Source: Elusimicrobiales bacterium | Lineage (GTDB): Bacteria > Elusimicrobiota > Elusimicrobia > Elusimicrobiales > UBA9959 | Assembly: GCA_023701245.1 (NCBI GenBank) | Contig: JAMPXK010000014.1 | Coordinates: forward strand, 1-47,897 | DNA length: 47,897 bases | Direction: 5' to 3' | Part shown: positions 32,707-41,126 of the stretch, in pieces | How the letters are laid out: every line of letters begins with the position of its first letter | How positions within the stretch are numbered: the first letter of the stretch is position 1 | Notes under the pieces: generated by a model | The model's input: only the letters and a program-made list of their open reading frames with translations | Database searches by the model: none | Told to the model about the DNA's origin: nothing | Position numbers and translations under genes: made by a program

Positions 32707-33396
32707 ATGAGATACCTGCTCCTATTTCTGATACTGCCGCTGGCCGCCTGCTCGTCCTACGGGCCGGGCATGCGCCGGGGCGGCGACACCTACAAGGATC
32801 TCCAGGCGCTGAGGGCCGCCAATACCGAGGGCCTGGATTATTCCCGCGAGTTCTATTACCGCGGCGGGCCGGTGGCGGTTTTCGCGCCGCACGGGGGGGA
32901 TATAGAGCTGGGAACCTCGCGCCTGGCGCGCCTGACGGCGGGCAAGGACTTCAACCTTTACATCTTCAACGGCTGGCTGGGCGGGGACAGCGGGCGCCTG
33001 CACGTCACTTCCTCGCATTTCAACGATCCAGACGCGGTCTTTATCGCCACCTCGAGCCTGCTCGGGGTGAGCTTTCACGCCCAGGCGGACAGGGGCAGCT
33101 GGGTCTGCGTGGGCGGGGCCAACAAGCGGGCCGCGGAACTGGTGGTGCGCCGCCTGGAGAACGCAGGCTTCGCGGCCGAGACGCCCTGCGCGCGCCTGCC
33201 GGGAACCGCGGCAGCCAATATCGTGAACCGGCCGTCGGCCGGCGGCGTGCAGCTGGAGATCACCCTGCGCCTGCTCGCCGCGCTTGAAAAGAGCGCAGAG
33301 GAGTTGTCAAAATTTACCGAGGCCGTCAGGCTGGCGGCCCTGGAATTCGTCAGTTCAGGCCAGGCAAAAGCGGCAACAGAGGAGACTTCAAAATGA
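32707..33396 (+). CDS. poly-gamma-glutamate hydrolase-family (DUF867-like) lipoprotein
   Basis: A 229-residue lipoprotein (lipobox LAAC, C15). The family signature VAVFAPHGGDIELGTS (H62, D65, E68) marks the zinc site of phage-type poly-gamma-glutamate hydrolases and their bacterial relatives. A later HFND and the EITLRLL C-terminal block agree. It probably cleaves gamma-glutamyl polymers or related amide bonds outside the cell. The gene end overlaps the carbamate kinase start by four bases (ATGA). No Shine-Dalgarno is seen; a hairpin lies directly before the ATG. Confidence 0.8.
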   Translation: MRYLLLFLILPLAACSSYGPGMRRGGDTYKDLQALRAANTEGLDYSREFYYRGGPVAVFAPHGGDIELGTSRLARLTAGKDFNLYIFNGWLGGDSGRLHVTSSHFNDPDAVFIATSSLLGVSFHAQADRGSWVCVGGANKRAAELVVRRLENAGFAAETPCARLPGTAAANIVNRPSAGGVQLEITLRLLAALEKSAEELSKFTEAVRLAALEFVSSGQAKAATEETSK

Positions 33397-34493
33397 AAAA
33401 GATCAGGATCTTCGCTTTCGGCGGCAACGAGGTGGCACCGGTGGGCCTTAAGGACAAGGACGGCAAGGCCATAAACCCCGACATCGCCATGCAGTGGCAG
33501 CGCACCGCCGAGACCGGCAAGCTGGTGGCCGACATTTTTGAAAAGCACCCGCAGGACCGCTACGTGATAACCCACGGCAACGGCCCGCAGGTGGGCAATA
33601 TCCTGATGCGGGCGGAAATGTGCCGCCCCACCCTGTTCCCGCTTTCGCTCGACGTCTGCGTGGCCGACACCCAGGGCGCGATGTCCTTCATGATGGCCCA
33701 GCTAAATAACGAGCTGAACATCCGCGGTATAGACAATATCCTGGCGGGCATAGTTACGCAGGTGGTGGTGGATAAGGACGATCCCGATTTTAAGACGCCC
33801 TCCAAGTACGTGGGCCAGTCCTATAACGCCGAAGAGGCGAAGCAGCGCATGGCGGACGGCTGGATCATGAAAATGTACAAGAAGGACGACAAGGGCAACG
33901 AGATCTGGCGCCGCGTGGTGCCTTCCCCGGTGCCGGTCGATATCGTGGAGATAGACGCCATAGAGGCCCTGCTGGACAAGGGCATAGTGCCCATAACCGT
34001 GGGCGGCGGCGGCATCCCGGTGCGCGAGGTGACCCCCGAGGTCAGGGACGGCAAAGAGATCTATACCACCAATTACGGCGTGAAGTACTCCAAGCCGGCC
34101 AAGGGCGAGAAACCGCTGAAGATGTATACCGGCGTGGAGGCCGTGATAGACAAGGACCTGGCCAGCGCCCTGCTGGGCTGCATGCTCATGAAGCGCGCCA
34201 AGGCCCGCGGCGAAGAGGTGGAGGTGAGCCTGACCATCTTCACCGGCGAGGACGGCGCCAAGCTGAATTACCAGAAGCCCGACGAAAAGAGCCTGCGCGT
34301 GATAAAGGCTTCCGAACTGGAGGCCATCTATAACCAGAAACCGGCCCCGTTCCCGGCCGGTTCCATGGGCCCCAAGATCAAGGCCGTCATAGAGTTCATA
34401 AAGAACGGCGGCAGCGTGGCTTATATTTCCAAGACCGAGCTGTTCGAAGAGACCCTGGCGGGCAAGGCCGGCACCACCGTGCTGCCGGGCTGA
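33393..34493 (+). CDS. arcC: carbamate kinase
   Basis: A 366-residue amino-acid-kinase-fold protein: FAFGGNEV at the start, THGNGPQVGNI, DVCVADTQGAM, VTQVVVD, PITVGGGGIPV and DKDLASALL are all carbamate kinase blocks. It makes ATP from carbamoyl phosphate or the reverse. It is about 50 residues longer than usual; extra residues lie in the region between the GGGGIPV loop and the DKDLAS block (about 212-248). The AGAGGAGA ribosome site lies within the upstream gene's end. It could pair functionally with the distant ygeW-like enzyme. Confidence 0.9.
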   Translation: MKKIRIFAFGGNEVAPVGLKDKDGKAINPDIAMQWQRTAETGKLVADIFEKHPQDRYVITHGNGPQVGNILMRAEMCRPTLFPLSLDVCVADTQGAMSFMMAQLNNELNIRGIDNILAGIVTQVVVDKDDPDFKTPSKYVGQSYNAEEAKQRMADGWIMKMYKKDDKGNEIWRRVVPSPVPVDIVEIDAIEALLDKGIVPITVGGGGIPVREVTPEVRDGKEIYTTNYGVKYSKPAKGEKPLKMYTGVEAVIDKDLASALLGCMLMKRAKARGEEVEVSLTIFTGEDGAKLNYQKPDEKSLRVIKASELEAIYNQKPAPFPAGSMGPKIKAVIEFIKNGGSVAYISKTELFEETLAGKAGTTVLPG

Positions 34494-34497
34494 TCCG

Positions 34498-34953
34498 ATG
34501 ACAGACAACGGAAAAAAGCCGGGCGAAGAGCCCTGGGTGAACTTCAGGAGACTGCGGCTGTTCGTGGTCTATCCGGTATTGGGGATATTCGGGCTGGGGT
34601 TCTGCTATCTCTGGCTCGGGCCGGCCTTTCACGGGCTGAGCGCGGCCCGGGAGCGCAGGGCCGAACTGGCTCCCCTGCTGGAACAGGCGAAAGCGGCCGG
34701 CCTCAGCTATAAGGATGTCCTGGCCGACCCGGCCGCCTCCGAAGGCAAGTTCGTGCTCTGGTGCGTGCAGAACCGGTCGGAAGCGGCCGTGAACGTGGAC
34801 GGCGACGAGACCAAACGCCTTGCCGTTTCCAATTACCCGAGGATGCCGCTGGTCAGCGGCAGCAAGCACCAGTCCTGCGAGCCTATGCTGCTCCTGGTGG
34901 AAAAGAAAACCGCGGGCCGGCCTCTGACCGTGTTTTTTAAGGAAGCTCTTTAA
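34498..34953 (+). CDS. single-pass membrane protein, unknown
   Basis: A 151-residue protein. A short cytosolic N-terminus and one membrane helix (about 24-44) are followed by a helical stretch and a small beta-rich domain (EGKFVLWCVQNR ... CEPMLLLVEKK). No family is recognised. It begins four bases after the carbamate kinase stop and ends six bases before threonine synthase, so it is within that operon. Size and plan are loosely like the paired membrane proteins at 46478 and 46951, but no clear shared motif is visible. Confidence 0.65.
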   Translation: MTDNGKKPGEEPWVNFRRLRLFVVYPVLGIFGLGFCYLWLGPAFHGLSAARERRAELAPLLEQAKAAGLSYKDVLADPAASEGKFVLWCVQNRSEAAVNVDGDETKRLAVSNYPRMPLVSGSKHQSCEPMLLLVEKKTAGRPLTVFFKEAL

Positions 34954-34959
34954 GGACCT

Positions 34960-36198
34960 ATGAAGAAAATAAAGACTTTGCAGTGCATCCGCTGCGGCAA
35001 GGACCACAAGCTGGCCGAAACCAAGTACAACTGCAACGCCTGCGGCGGCAACCTGCAGGTGCTCTACGATTATAACCTCATCAAGAAGCGCCTCAACTAC
35101 GACGTGCTCAAGGACAACCGCGAGCACAGCATCTGGCGCTACCTCGACATCCTGCCCATCGCCAGCATCAAGAACGTGCCGCCCGTGCAGGTGGGCTGGA
35201 CGCCGCTCTACAGGGCGGAGAAACTGGGCGCCGAAGCCGGGGTGCATAACCTCTATATCAAGGACGACGGCCGCAACCCCAGCGCCTCCTTCAAGGACCG
35301 CGCCAGCGCCGTGGTGACCGCCCGCGCGCTGGAGATGAAAGAGAAGGTGATCTGCTGCGCCTCCACCGGCAACGCGGCCTCTTCGCTGGCGTGCCTGACC
35401 GGCAGCCTGGACATGAAGACCATGATCTTCGTGCCGGAGACCGCGCCCGCCGCCAAGGTGGCCCAGCTGCTGGTGTTCGGCGCCACCGTCATCATGGTCA
35501 AGGGCACCTACGACGACGCTTTCGAGCTGTGCCTGAAGGCCTCGCAGGAATACGGCTGGTACAACCGCAGTACCGGCATCAATCCCTTTACCCGCGAAGG
35601 CAAGAAGACCTGCTCCTTCGAGATCTGCGAGCAGATGAACTGGGAGACCCCGGACAAGGTGTTCGTGAGCGTGGGCGACGGCAATATCCTGAGCGGCATC
35701 TGGAAAGGTTTTGTGGAGTTCCACCGCCTGGGCATCATAGAGCGCCTGCCGCAGCTGGTGGCCGTGCAGGCCGAACATTCGGATTCCATAAAGCGCGCCT
35801 TCGAGTCCGGCTCCGACGTGCAGCCGGTCAGCGGCGTCACCGTGGCCGACAGCATCTCCGTCAGCCTGCCGCGCGACGGTATGGCCGCGGTGATGGCCAT
35901 CCGCGACTCCGGCGGTTTCGCGGTCTCCGTGACCGACGAGGAGATCCTGGCCGCGATCCCGCGCATAGCCCGCGGGTCCAACGTTTTCGCCGAACCGGCC
36001 GGCGCCGCCACCTACGCGGGCCTGCTGAAAGCCGTTAAGGAGGGGAAAGTGAAGGACAACGAGTCCGTGGTCCTCCTTATCAGCGGCAACGGCCTTAAGG
36101 ACATCCAGAGCGCCATGAAATCCGTGGGCAAGCCGTATGTCATAAAGCCGGACCTGGCGGAGCTGAAAAAACTGGTGGCGGACAACCGCCTGGTTTAG
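34960..36198 (+). CDS. thrC: threonine synthase (PLP-dependent)
   Basis: A 412-residue fold-type-II PLP enzyme. An N-terminal zinc-ribbon-like CIRCGKDH/CNACGG (C9, C12, C25, C28) is followed by WTPLYRAEKLG, NPSASFKDRAS (K112 is the likely Schiff-base lysine), ASTGNAASSLA, SVGDGNILSGIWKGF and GSNVFAEPAGAATYAG. It converts O-phosphohomoserine to threonine. Related beta-lyases are an alternative, but the zinc ribbon and blocks fit threonine synthase. It is the last gene of the lipoprotein/carbamate-kinase operon. Confidence 0.85.
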   Translation: MKKIKTLQCIRCGKDHKLAETKYNCNACGGNLQVLYDYNLIKKRLNYDVLKDNREHSIWRYLDILPIASIKNVPPVQVGWTPLYRAEKLGAEAGVHNLYIKDDGRNPSASFKDRASAVVTARALEMKEKVICCASTGNAASSLACLTGSLDMKTMIFVPETAPAAKVAQLLVFGATVIMVKGTYDDAFELCLKASQEYGWYNRSTGINPFTREGKKTCSFEICEQMNWETPDKVFVSVGDGNILSGIWKGFVEFHRLGIIERLPQLVAVQAEHSDSIKRAFESGSDVQPVSGVTVADSISVSLPRDGMAAVMAIRDSGGFAVSVTDEEILAAIPRIARGSNVFAEPAGAATYAGLLKAVKEGKVKDNESVVLLISGNGLKDIQSAMKSVGKPYVIKPDLAELKKLVADNRLV

Positions 36199-36337
36199 CC
36201 CCGCCGGTTGACTTCCGTCATAGGCCCTTTGCGCTTGCCGCCGGGGGTCTTAAGACACTTCTTGAAATACCCGCCCCGGCCTACAATATAGTAAGGCCGG
36301 GAGCCGCTGTATGCGCCCGCCTCTATGGAGGGTATTG

Positions 36338-37360
36338 ATGACTAATAAGCTTATTGCCGCCTTTGTCTGTCTCGGCCTGTCCGGTTTCGCCGGCGCCGCC
36401 GAAATGGACTTCGACAAGGGCGTTGACGTGAAGGAAAGCATGGAGAAGGCGGGCACGCTGTATACGCCTCCGCCCCCGGGCTACCCGGCCCCCGGTTATG
36501 ACTACCACCCCGGCGAATGGGGCAGCCATAACTTCAACAGCTACCCCGGCCCGTCGCCTCATCACATAAGGTACACCAGGGATTGCCGCAACTTCAACTT
36601 CGGCCCGTCCTCGGGCCCGCAGGAGTCGCAGATGGAGCGGCTGGAGAGCGTGGAGTACGTGCAGGAATGCCATTACGTTCCGGATCCCCCGCCCCCGCCC
36701 AAGCCCGGCGAGCCCGGTCAGCCCGGCCACCCGCCCAAGCCCCCGCACAAAGCCGGCGAGAAGGCCATGCAGTGCCATGAGCGGCCGCACGACGTTTTCC
36801 GCCGCTCGGTGCAGGTCGCCCTTGGCGCCCGCCAGCTGCTGCCCTGGGAAACGGACAGCTTCGAGGTCTGCATGGAAGGCCCGCGCGTGCAGCTGCGCCA
36901 GCTCGACACCGCCTACGCCTATGACGTGCGCGAGCTGGGTCATTACGACCTGCGCTACGAGCTGACCCCGCTCTACAAGACCCCCATGGCCCCGGACCGC
37001 AACGGGATCTATGTCAGCGCGTTCTCGTACGCCGACGGCAAGTTCACGTTCAAGCTGTCGGACCGCTGGGCGGCCGAATACGCCGGCGAGAAGGTGACCG
37101 TGAAGGTGGAACTCTATAAGGACGGGTTCCTGTTCTTCAACACCCCCAAGGGCGACAAGGAGTTCACTTTCGACGCCGCCAACGGCTACGAGATGACCTT
37201 CGCCGAGAGCGAGCTTAACAAGCCGGAGCAGCCCGACCCCGCCCCCAACTACAGGGGCCCCAAGAAGTATTACCTGCGCTGGGGCTTTAGCCGCGTAGGC
37301 AGTATTTCCACTTCGAAATTCATCAAGAAGGACCAGACCGACAAGATAGAAGTGAAATAA
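36338..37360 (+). CDS. exported Pro-rich protein, unknown
   Basis: A 340-residue protein. A signal peptide (about 1-20) is followed by a Pro/Tyr/Gly-rich region (about 42-75), a second Pro-rich linker (DPPPPPKPGEPGQPGHPPKP, about 118-137), and a C-terminal beta-rich domain (about 165-340) with FTFKLSDRW, VKVELYKDG and YYLRWGFSR. There are no catalytic motifs. It is probably a periplasmic or surface protein with a flexible linker crossing or hugging the wall. Start 36338 is set by GGAGGG seven bases upstream. Confidence 0.7.
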   Translation: MTNKLIAAFVCLGLSGFAGAAEMDFDKGVDVKESMEKAGTLYTPPPPGYPAPGYDYHPGEWGSHNFNSYPGPSPHHIRYTRDCRNFNFGPSSGPQESQMERLESVEYVQECHYVPDPPPPPKPGEPGQPGHPPKPPHKAGEKAMQCHERPHDVFRRSVQVALGARQLLPWETDSFEVCMEGPRVQLRQLDTAYAYDVRELGHYDLRYELTPLYKTPMAPDRNGIYVSAFSYADGKFTFKLSDRWAAEYAGEKVTVKVELYKDGFLFFNTPKGDKEFTFDAANGYEMTFAESELNKPEQPDPAPNYRGPKKYYLRWGFSRVGSISTSKFIKKDQTDKIEVK

Positions 37361-37382
37361 GCCGCGGTAAAGGGAATGAAAA

Positions 37383-37413
37383 ACAAGGGCCGGCTTTTAA
37401 AGCCGGCCCTTGT
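37383..37413. terminator. bidirectional terminator between convergent genes
   Basis: A 13-14 bp near-perfect stem (ACAAGGGCCGGCT with AGCCGGCCCTTGT) with a tiny loop. On the minus strand a T4 tract follows; on the plus strand TTCTCT. It separates the Pro-rich exported protein gene from the histidine kinase gene. Confidence 0.8.
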
Positions 37414-37431
37414 TCTCTATAGCCGCCGCGC

Positions 37432-38994
37432 TCAGTAGGGCAGGGCGATGGTGAAAGCCGAACCTTTCTGCAGCTGGGATTTGGCGAAGACCTTGCCGCC
37501 GTGCACTTCGGCCACTTTTTTCACCAGGGCCAGGCCCAGGCCCCAGCCTTCCACCTGGCCGGTGAAAGCGGCCTCCACCTGGTAGAATTTCTGGAAAATA
37601 TTGTCTAGCTCTTCGCCGGGGATGCCGGGGCCGTTGTCGCCCACGGAGAGCAGCGCGTGGTTGTCGCGGGCCTGCACGGAGAGGATCACCAGCTTGTCGC
37701 GGCCGGGGTTGAACTTTACCGCGTTGTCTATGAGGCTGCGCATGGCGCTGGCCAGCAGCTTGCGGTCCGCGCGCACCTTTACCGGTTCCGGCGCGGCGAT
37801 CTTTATGCTGACGCCTTCGGCGGCTTTCAGGCGTTCCTTCATGTCGGCGGCGATCTCGCCCAGGAAATCCGCGGCGTCGAACTCTATCTTCTCCAGCGAG
37901 GCGGATTCGAGGCTGTCTATGGTGACGAAATCCAGCAGACTTTCCACCAGGCCGTTGAGCTTCTGGCCCTGGGCGAAGATGGTGTCGGAAGACTTGGTGA
38001 TCATCTCCGGCATGCTCTTGGCGGCCGCCTCGTCCTTGAGGATCTGCGCGTAGCCGTTTATGCAGGCCAGGGGGGTCTTGAACTTGTGCGAGATGAGGGA
38101 CAAAAAGTTCCTGGCCATGCGCTCTTCCAGGCGCTGGGCGGTGACGTCGGAGAGGATCCAGAGGCGGCCTTCCACGGTCTGGTTGCCGTCCTTGTCCTCG
38201 GTGAAAAGTTTGATGACCGAGACGTCGAGGTAGAAGCGCTTGGGCTTGTCCCGGTAAAGCTCCATGCGGGAGACGGGGGCTTCGGCGGCCATGACCGTTT
38301 CCAGCGCGGGTTTCACTTCGAAATCGGAGAAGGCCTTGGAGATCTGGGCGAACTTGTACTTGTCGTGCTCCAGGTAGGCCCTGGCGGAGTTGTTGAGGAT
38401 GATGATCTCGCCGTTGACGTCCGTGAGTATCGCGCCTTCCTTGATGCGCTTGAACACTATCTCCATCTTGCGCTTCTCTTCCTTCACGGAGGAGAAGAGG
38501 CGGGAGTTCTCTATGGCGATGGCGGCCTGGCTGGCGAAAGCCTCGAAGGAGTTCTTGTCGGTGTCGGAGAAATCCCCGTCGCCCTTATTGACCGCCTGCA
38601 CCACGCCTATGGCCTTGCCTTTTATGATCATGGGGCAGGTAAGCAGGGAGCGCGTGGTGAACCCGCTCTTGGCGTCGGCTTTCTTGGAGTGGCGGGGGTC
38701 GTTGGCCGCGTCGTTGATGATGATGGAGCGCCCTTCCTTGGCGCAGGTGCCGGCTATGCCCTCGCCCAGCTTGAAGCGCATTTTCTGCACGTCCTCGGGC
38801 AGGCCCAGGGCCACGTCGAAATAAAGCTCCTGCGTCTTCTCGTCGAGCAGGTACAGCGAGGCGCGCTCCGCCCCTACCACGCGCGAAGCCAGGCGCATGA
38901 TGGTGGTCAGCAGCTCGGAAATATCAAGTTTTGAGGAAAGCAGCCGGCTCACCATCACCAGCATTTCGAGGCTTTCCTGCGACTGCGTTATCAT
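37432..38994 (-). CDS. GAF-PAS-like sensor histidine kinase (orphan)
   Basis: A 520-residue cytosolic kinase. It has a GAF domain (about 20-168: VGAERASLYLLDE, LGEGIAGTCA, SLLTCPMIIKGKAIGVVQAVN), a PAS-like domain (about 180-285), a HisKA dimerisation domain with H303 (LSLISHKFKTPL), and a HATPase domain with SLIDNAVKF (N box), GDNGPGIP and GWGLGLALVKK. The residue after the phospho-acceptor His is Lys rather than the usual Glu/Asp. No transmembrane segment and no response regulator is nearby, so its partner is unknown. Confidence 0.9.
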   Translation of the reverse strand: MITQSQESLEMLVMVSRLLSSKLDISELLTTIMRLASRVVGAERASLYLLDEKTQELYFDVALGLPEDVQKMRFKLGEGIAGTCAKEGRSIIINDAANDPRHSKKADAKSGFTTRSLLTCPMIIKGKAIGVVQAVNKGDGDFSDTDKNSFEAFASQAAIAIENSRLFSSVKEEKRKMEIVFKRIKEGAILTDVNGEIIILNNSARAYLEHDKYKFAQISKAFSDFEVKPALETVMAAEAPVSRMELYRDKPKRFYLDVSVIKLFTEDKDGNQTVEGRLWILSDVTAQRLEERMARNFLSLISHKFKTPLACINGYAQILKDEAAAKSMPEMITKSSDTIFAQGQKLNGLVESLLDFVTIDSLESASLEKIEFDAADFLGEIAADMKERLKAAEGVSIKIAAPEPVKVRADRKLLASAMRSLIDNAVKFNPGRDKLVILSVQARDNHALLSVGDNGPGIPGEELDNIFQKFYQVEAAFTGQVEGWGLGLALVKKVAEVHGGKVFAKSQLQKGSAFTIALPY

Positions 38995-39006
38995 CTTTAT
39001 CCCGTC

Positions 39007-39867
39007 CTAAAAAAATACCTGCAGCCCTATCTTGTAATAGTTCTTCCAGGCGGCGCCCTCTTCCTTGTAAAGGTTGTAGCCCAGGTCCAGCATGGACCTT
39101 TCGTTGAGGCCCAGCTTTATGCCGGCTATGCCGGAATTGGCCGCACCCGCCCTTCTGAAGGATATTTTACTATATCCCGCGTAAATGTGGCTGTCGAATT
39201 CGGGGCGCATGTTGCGGGCCACCTGGGCGGTCATGGCCCAGTCGGGCAGCGCCGTGATCTGGCGGAAGGTGCCCAGGTAGGCCAGCTCGGACTGGTCCAT
39301 GGCCGGGGTCACCAGCGTGGCGTTGGAGACTCCCGAGGGCTTGGTGAAGGCCGCGGCCGAGGCGAGGAAGTAGAACTGGCTGAAATAAGATTTCTCCACC
39401 TGCACCTCGAAGGCGGATTGCGAGAAGTTCTTGCGGCCGGGGACGGCGTTCTCCAGTACGCGGGACTTCTGGGCGGCCCAGGCCCCCGACACGGTGGCGC
39501 GCAGGTAGCTTTCGTCGTCGCCTTCGGAGACGGAGGTCAGCAGGAACACTTTGGCGCCGGAGGCGCCGGAGCGCGAGCCGGAAGCCACCGGGTAAATGAA
39601 CGGCTTGAGGGAAACGGAGAGGGTCTCCCCGGAATACATGAGGGGCAGGCGGAAAGACCAGGTCTTGTCCCGGTAGGCGGCGCTGTCCCGGTAGAAGGCG
39701 GTGTTGGCCCCGAGCACCAGGCGGGGGGTAAGTTTGGTGAAGACCGCGAAAGAGTCTTTTTTCAGGCCGTTGGAGCCGGAGGCGTAGTCGTTTTCCAGCC
39801 ACCAGGCGGCGGATGCGCTGGCGGTAAAAAAGGCGGAAAACGCTGCCGCCAGGAGTAGGTGCTTCAT
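39007..39867 (-). CDS. exported protein, probable small outer-membrane beta-barrel
   Basis: A 286-residue protein. A signal peptide (1-18, ending ASASA) is followed by alternating polar/aromatic strands and a C-terminus YKIGLQVFF ending in Phe, a common mark of outer-membrane barrels. No named family. It is transcribed as a single gene: a full promoter (TTGAAT-N17-TACTAT) ends seven bases before ATG 39867. It lies 12 bases upstream of the histidine kinase gene on the same strand, so the two may be co-transcribed. Confidence 0.7.
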   Translation of the reverse strand: MKHLLLAAAFSAFFTASASAAWWLENDYASGSNGLKKDSFAVFTKLTPRLVLGANTAFYRDSAAYRDKTWSFRLPLMYSGETLSVSLKPFIYPVASGSRSGASGAKVFLLTSVSEGDDESYLRATVSGAWAAQKSRVLENAVPGRKNFSQSAFEVQVEKSYFSQFYFLASAAAFTKPSGVSNATLVTPAMDQSELAYLGTFRQITALPDWAMTAQVARNMRPEFDSHIYAGYSKISFRRAGAANSGIAGIKLGLNERSMLDLGYNLYKEEGAAWKNYYKIGLQVFF

Positions 39868-39874
39868 AGTGCCT

Positions 39875-39903
39875 ATAGTATATATTATTTTCACGTAATT
39901 CAA
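39875..39903 (-). promoter_or_regulatory. leaderless promoter of the barrel-like gene
   Basis: On the minus strand, TTGAAT (39903-39898), a 17-base spacer, TACTAT (39880-39875), and then ATG after seven bases. Exact spacing and the absence of a Shine-Dalgarno make this the clearest leaderless start in the window. Confidence 0.6.
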
Positions 39904-39907
39904 ATAA

Positions 39908-39938
39908 AAAAGCCCTCCCTTGTGAAGGGAGGGCTTTT
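39908..39938 (-). terminator. terminator of the repeat-protein gene
   Basis: A 14-bp perfect stem, AAAAGCCCTCCCTT with AAGGGAGGGCTTTT, and a three-base loop. The minus strand continues into T-rich sequence. It lies 14 bases after the stop codon at 39953 and overlaps the region of the next gene's -35 box. Confidence 0.85.
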
Positions 39939-39952
39939 CGTGGCCGAAAGGC

Positions 39953-40918
39953 TTACATCTGGGAGTCTTTCATGAACATGAAGAAGTACTGCAGGAAGTC
40001 GTAGAGGTCGCAGTTCACCAGGGTCATGTCCACGGGGGCGTAGTTCATGTAGCCGCCGAGGCGGCCGGTCACCTTGTTGTAGGTGAGGTCCACGGGGGAG
40101 TGGCCCACGCTGCCGCGCACGTTCACCGTGGTCACGTCCGCGGAGCCTTCGCCCATGTCGAACCTGAGGGAGACGGGGGTGGCCGCCGCGTAGCCTTCCA
40201 GGAGGCCCTTTTCCCAGTTGACGGTATAGCGTACCTGGCGGCGGTTGGCGTTGCCGTGCACGGTCACCTGCTCCGTGCTCCAGTCGAATTTGAGGTCCAC
40301 CGGGCTGTTGTTGGCCGCGCCGCGGATCTCCATTTCCTGGTGGTCTATCACCAGGTTGGTCACGGCGTTGTTGGCGAGGCCGGTTATGGTCCAGTCCAGT
40401 TTGTTGAGCTTGAGGTCCACGGGGCCGTAGTTGGCGACGCCTTTCAGGGTGCCCTGCTTTACGGCGTAGGTGGTCTTGTTGCGCGTGCCGAAAAGCCGGT
40501 CATAAACTTTCTGGCCCACCCGGACCTCGGTTATGTAGTAGTAGCGCGCCAGGCCGATGGCCCAGTCGGCCGCGTCCTCGCCGGTCACGTCCGCGAAGAC
40601 CATGTAGCCGCCGGTGTTGCTCTGGTAGGACTTCACCTTGAAGCCGGCCAGGGTCAGTTCGCGCACGGCCTCGTAGGCGTCCTGGTTCTTGTCCAGCAGG
40701 CCCACCAGGGTGTCGTTCATTTCGGGGGCGGCGGTGTTGACCTGGATCTTGCGCAGGGTCAGCCACATGTTGGATTTGGGGGTCTGGGGGGCGGGGGTCG
40801 CTATGCCCGCCAGGGAAAGCCCGGCGCGGGAAATGGCCAGGTTTTCTGCTGCGCCGGCGCCGATGGCGCCGGAAAGGGAAATCAGTACTGCGGCTGCGAT
40901 GTACGGTACGTTCTTCAT
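39953..40918 (-). CDS. exported protein with seven ~22-residue 'PVDL' repeats
   Basis: A 321-residue protein with a signal peptide (1-23). An N-terminal globular part (about 50-150) is followed by about seven degenerate repeats of 20-25 residues (about 158-308). Each repeat is built as a Gly-x-(A/N)-N-x-x-PVDL turn and a strand (NYGPVDLKL, NNSPVDLKF, ATPVSLRF, HSPVDLTY, NYAPVDMTL). This suggests a beta-solenoid or barrel. Unknown function. GGAGG lies eight bases before ATG. The mature N-terminus (AENLAISRAGLSLAG) resembles that of the divergent clostripain-like protein (AETLNIDFAGAS). Confidence 0.75.
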   Translation of the reverse strand: MKNVPYIAAAVLISLSGAIGAGAAENLAISRAGLSLAGIATPAPQTPKSNMWLTLRKIQVNTAAPEMNDTLVGLLDKNQDAYEAVRELTLAGFKVKSYQSNTGGYMVFADVTGEDAADWAIGLARYYYITEVRVGQKVYDRLFGTRNKTTYAVKQGTLKGVANYGPVDLKLNKLDWTITGLANNAVTNLVIDHQEMEIRGAANNSPVDLKFDWSTEQVTVHGNANRRQVRYTVNWEKGLLEGYAAATPVSLRFDMGEGSADVTTVNVRGSVGHSPVDLTYNKVTGRLGGYMNYAPVDMTLVNCDLYDFLQYFFMFMKDSQM

Positions 40919-41011
40919 TCGTGAACCTCCGGAAACTGCGTTCCTTGGATATATATATTCTGCCAGAAACGGCCGGGCCGCACAATGTCCGCCTGGGCCA
41001 ACAGGCGGGGG

Positions 41012-41037
41012 TTTTTTGGCCCTGCCGGCCTGGGTCC
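41012..41037 (+). repeat. short intergenic hairpin repeat, copy c
   Basis: T6 followed by GGCCC-TGCCGGCCT-GGGTC-C. A 5-bp stem includes one G.T pair. It is a shorter version of the hairpins at 6533 and 30350, 34 bases before the -35 box of the protease gene. Confidence 0.45.
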
Positions 41038-41070
41038 TTTGGCCTGGGCCTTGCGGCTACCGGCCGACCC

Positions 41071-41098
41071 TTGACAGGTCAAGCGCGTCTGCTATAAT
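41071..41098 (+). promoter_or_regulatory. consensus sigma-70-type promoter of the clostripain-like gene
   Basis: Perfect TTGACA (41071-41076), a 16-base spacer and perfect TATAAT (41093-41098). A leader of about 20-25 bases carries GGAGG just before ATG 41127. Confidence 0.85.
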
Positions 41099-41126
41099 AT
41101 TGGCGTAAACGACAGTCGGAGGCCAT

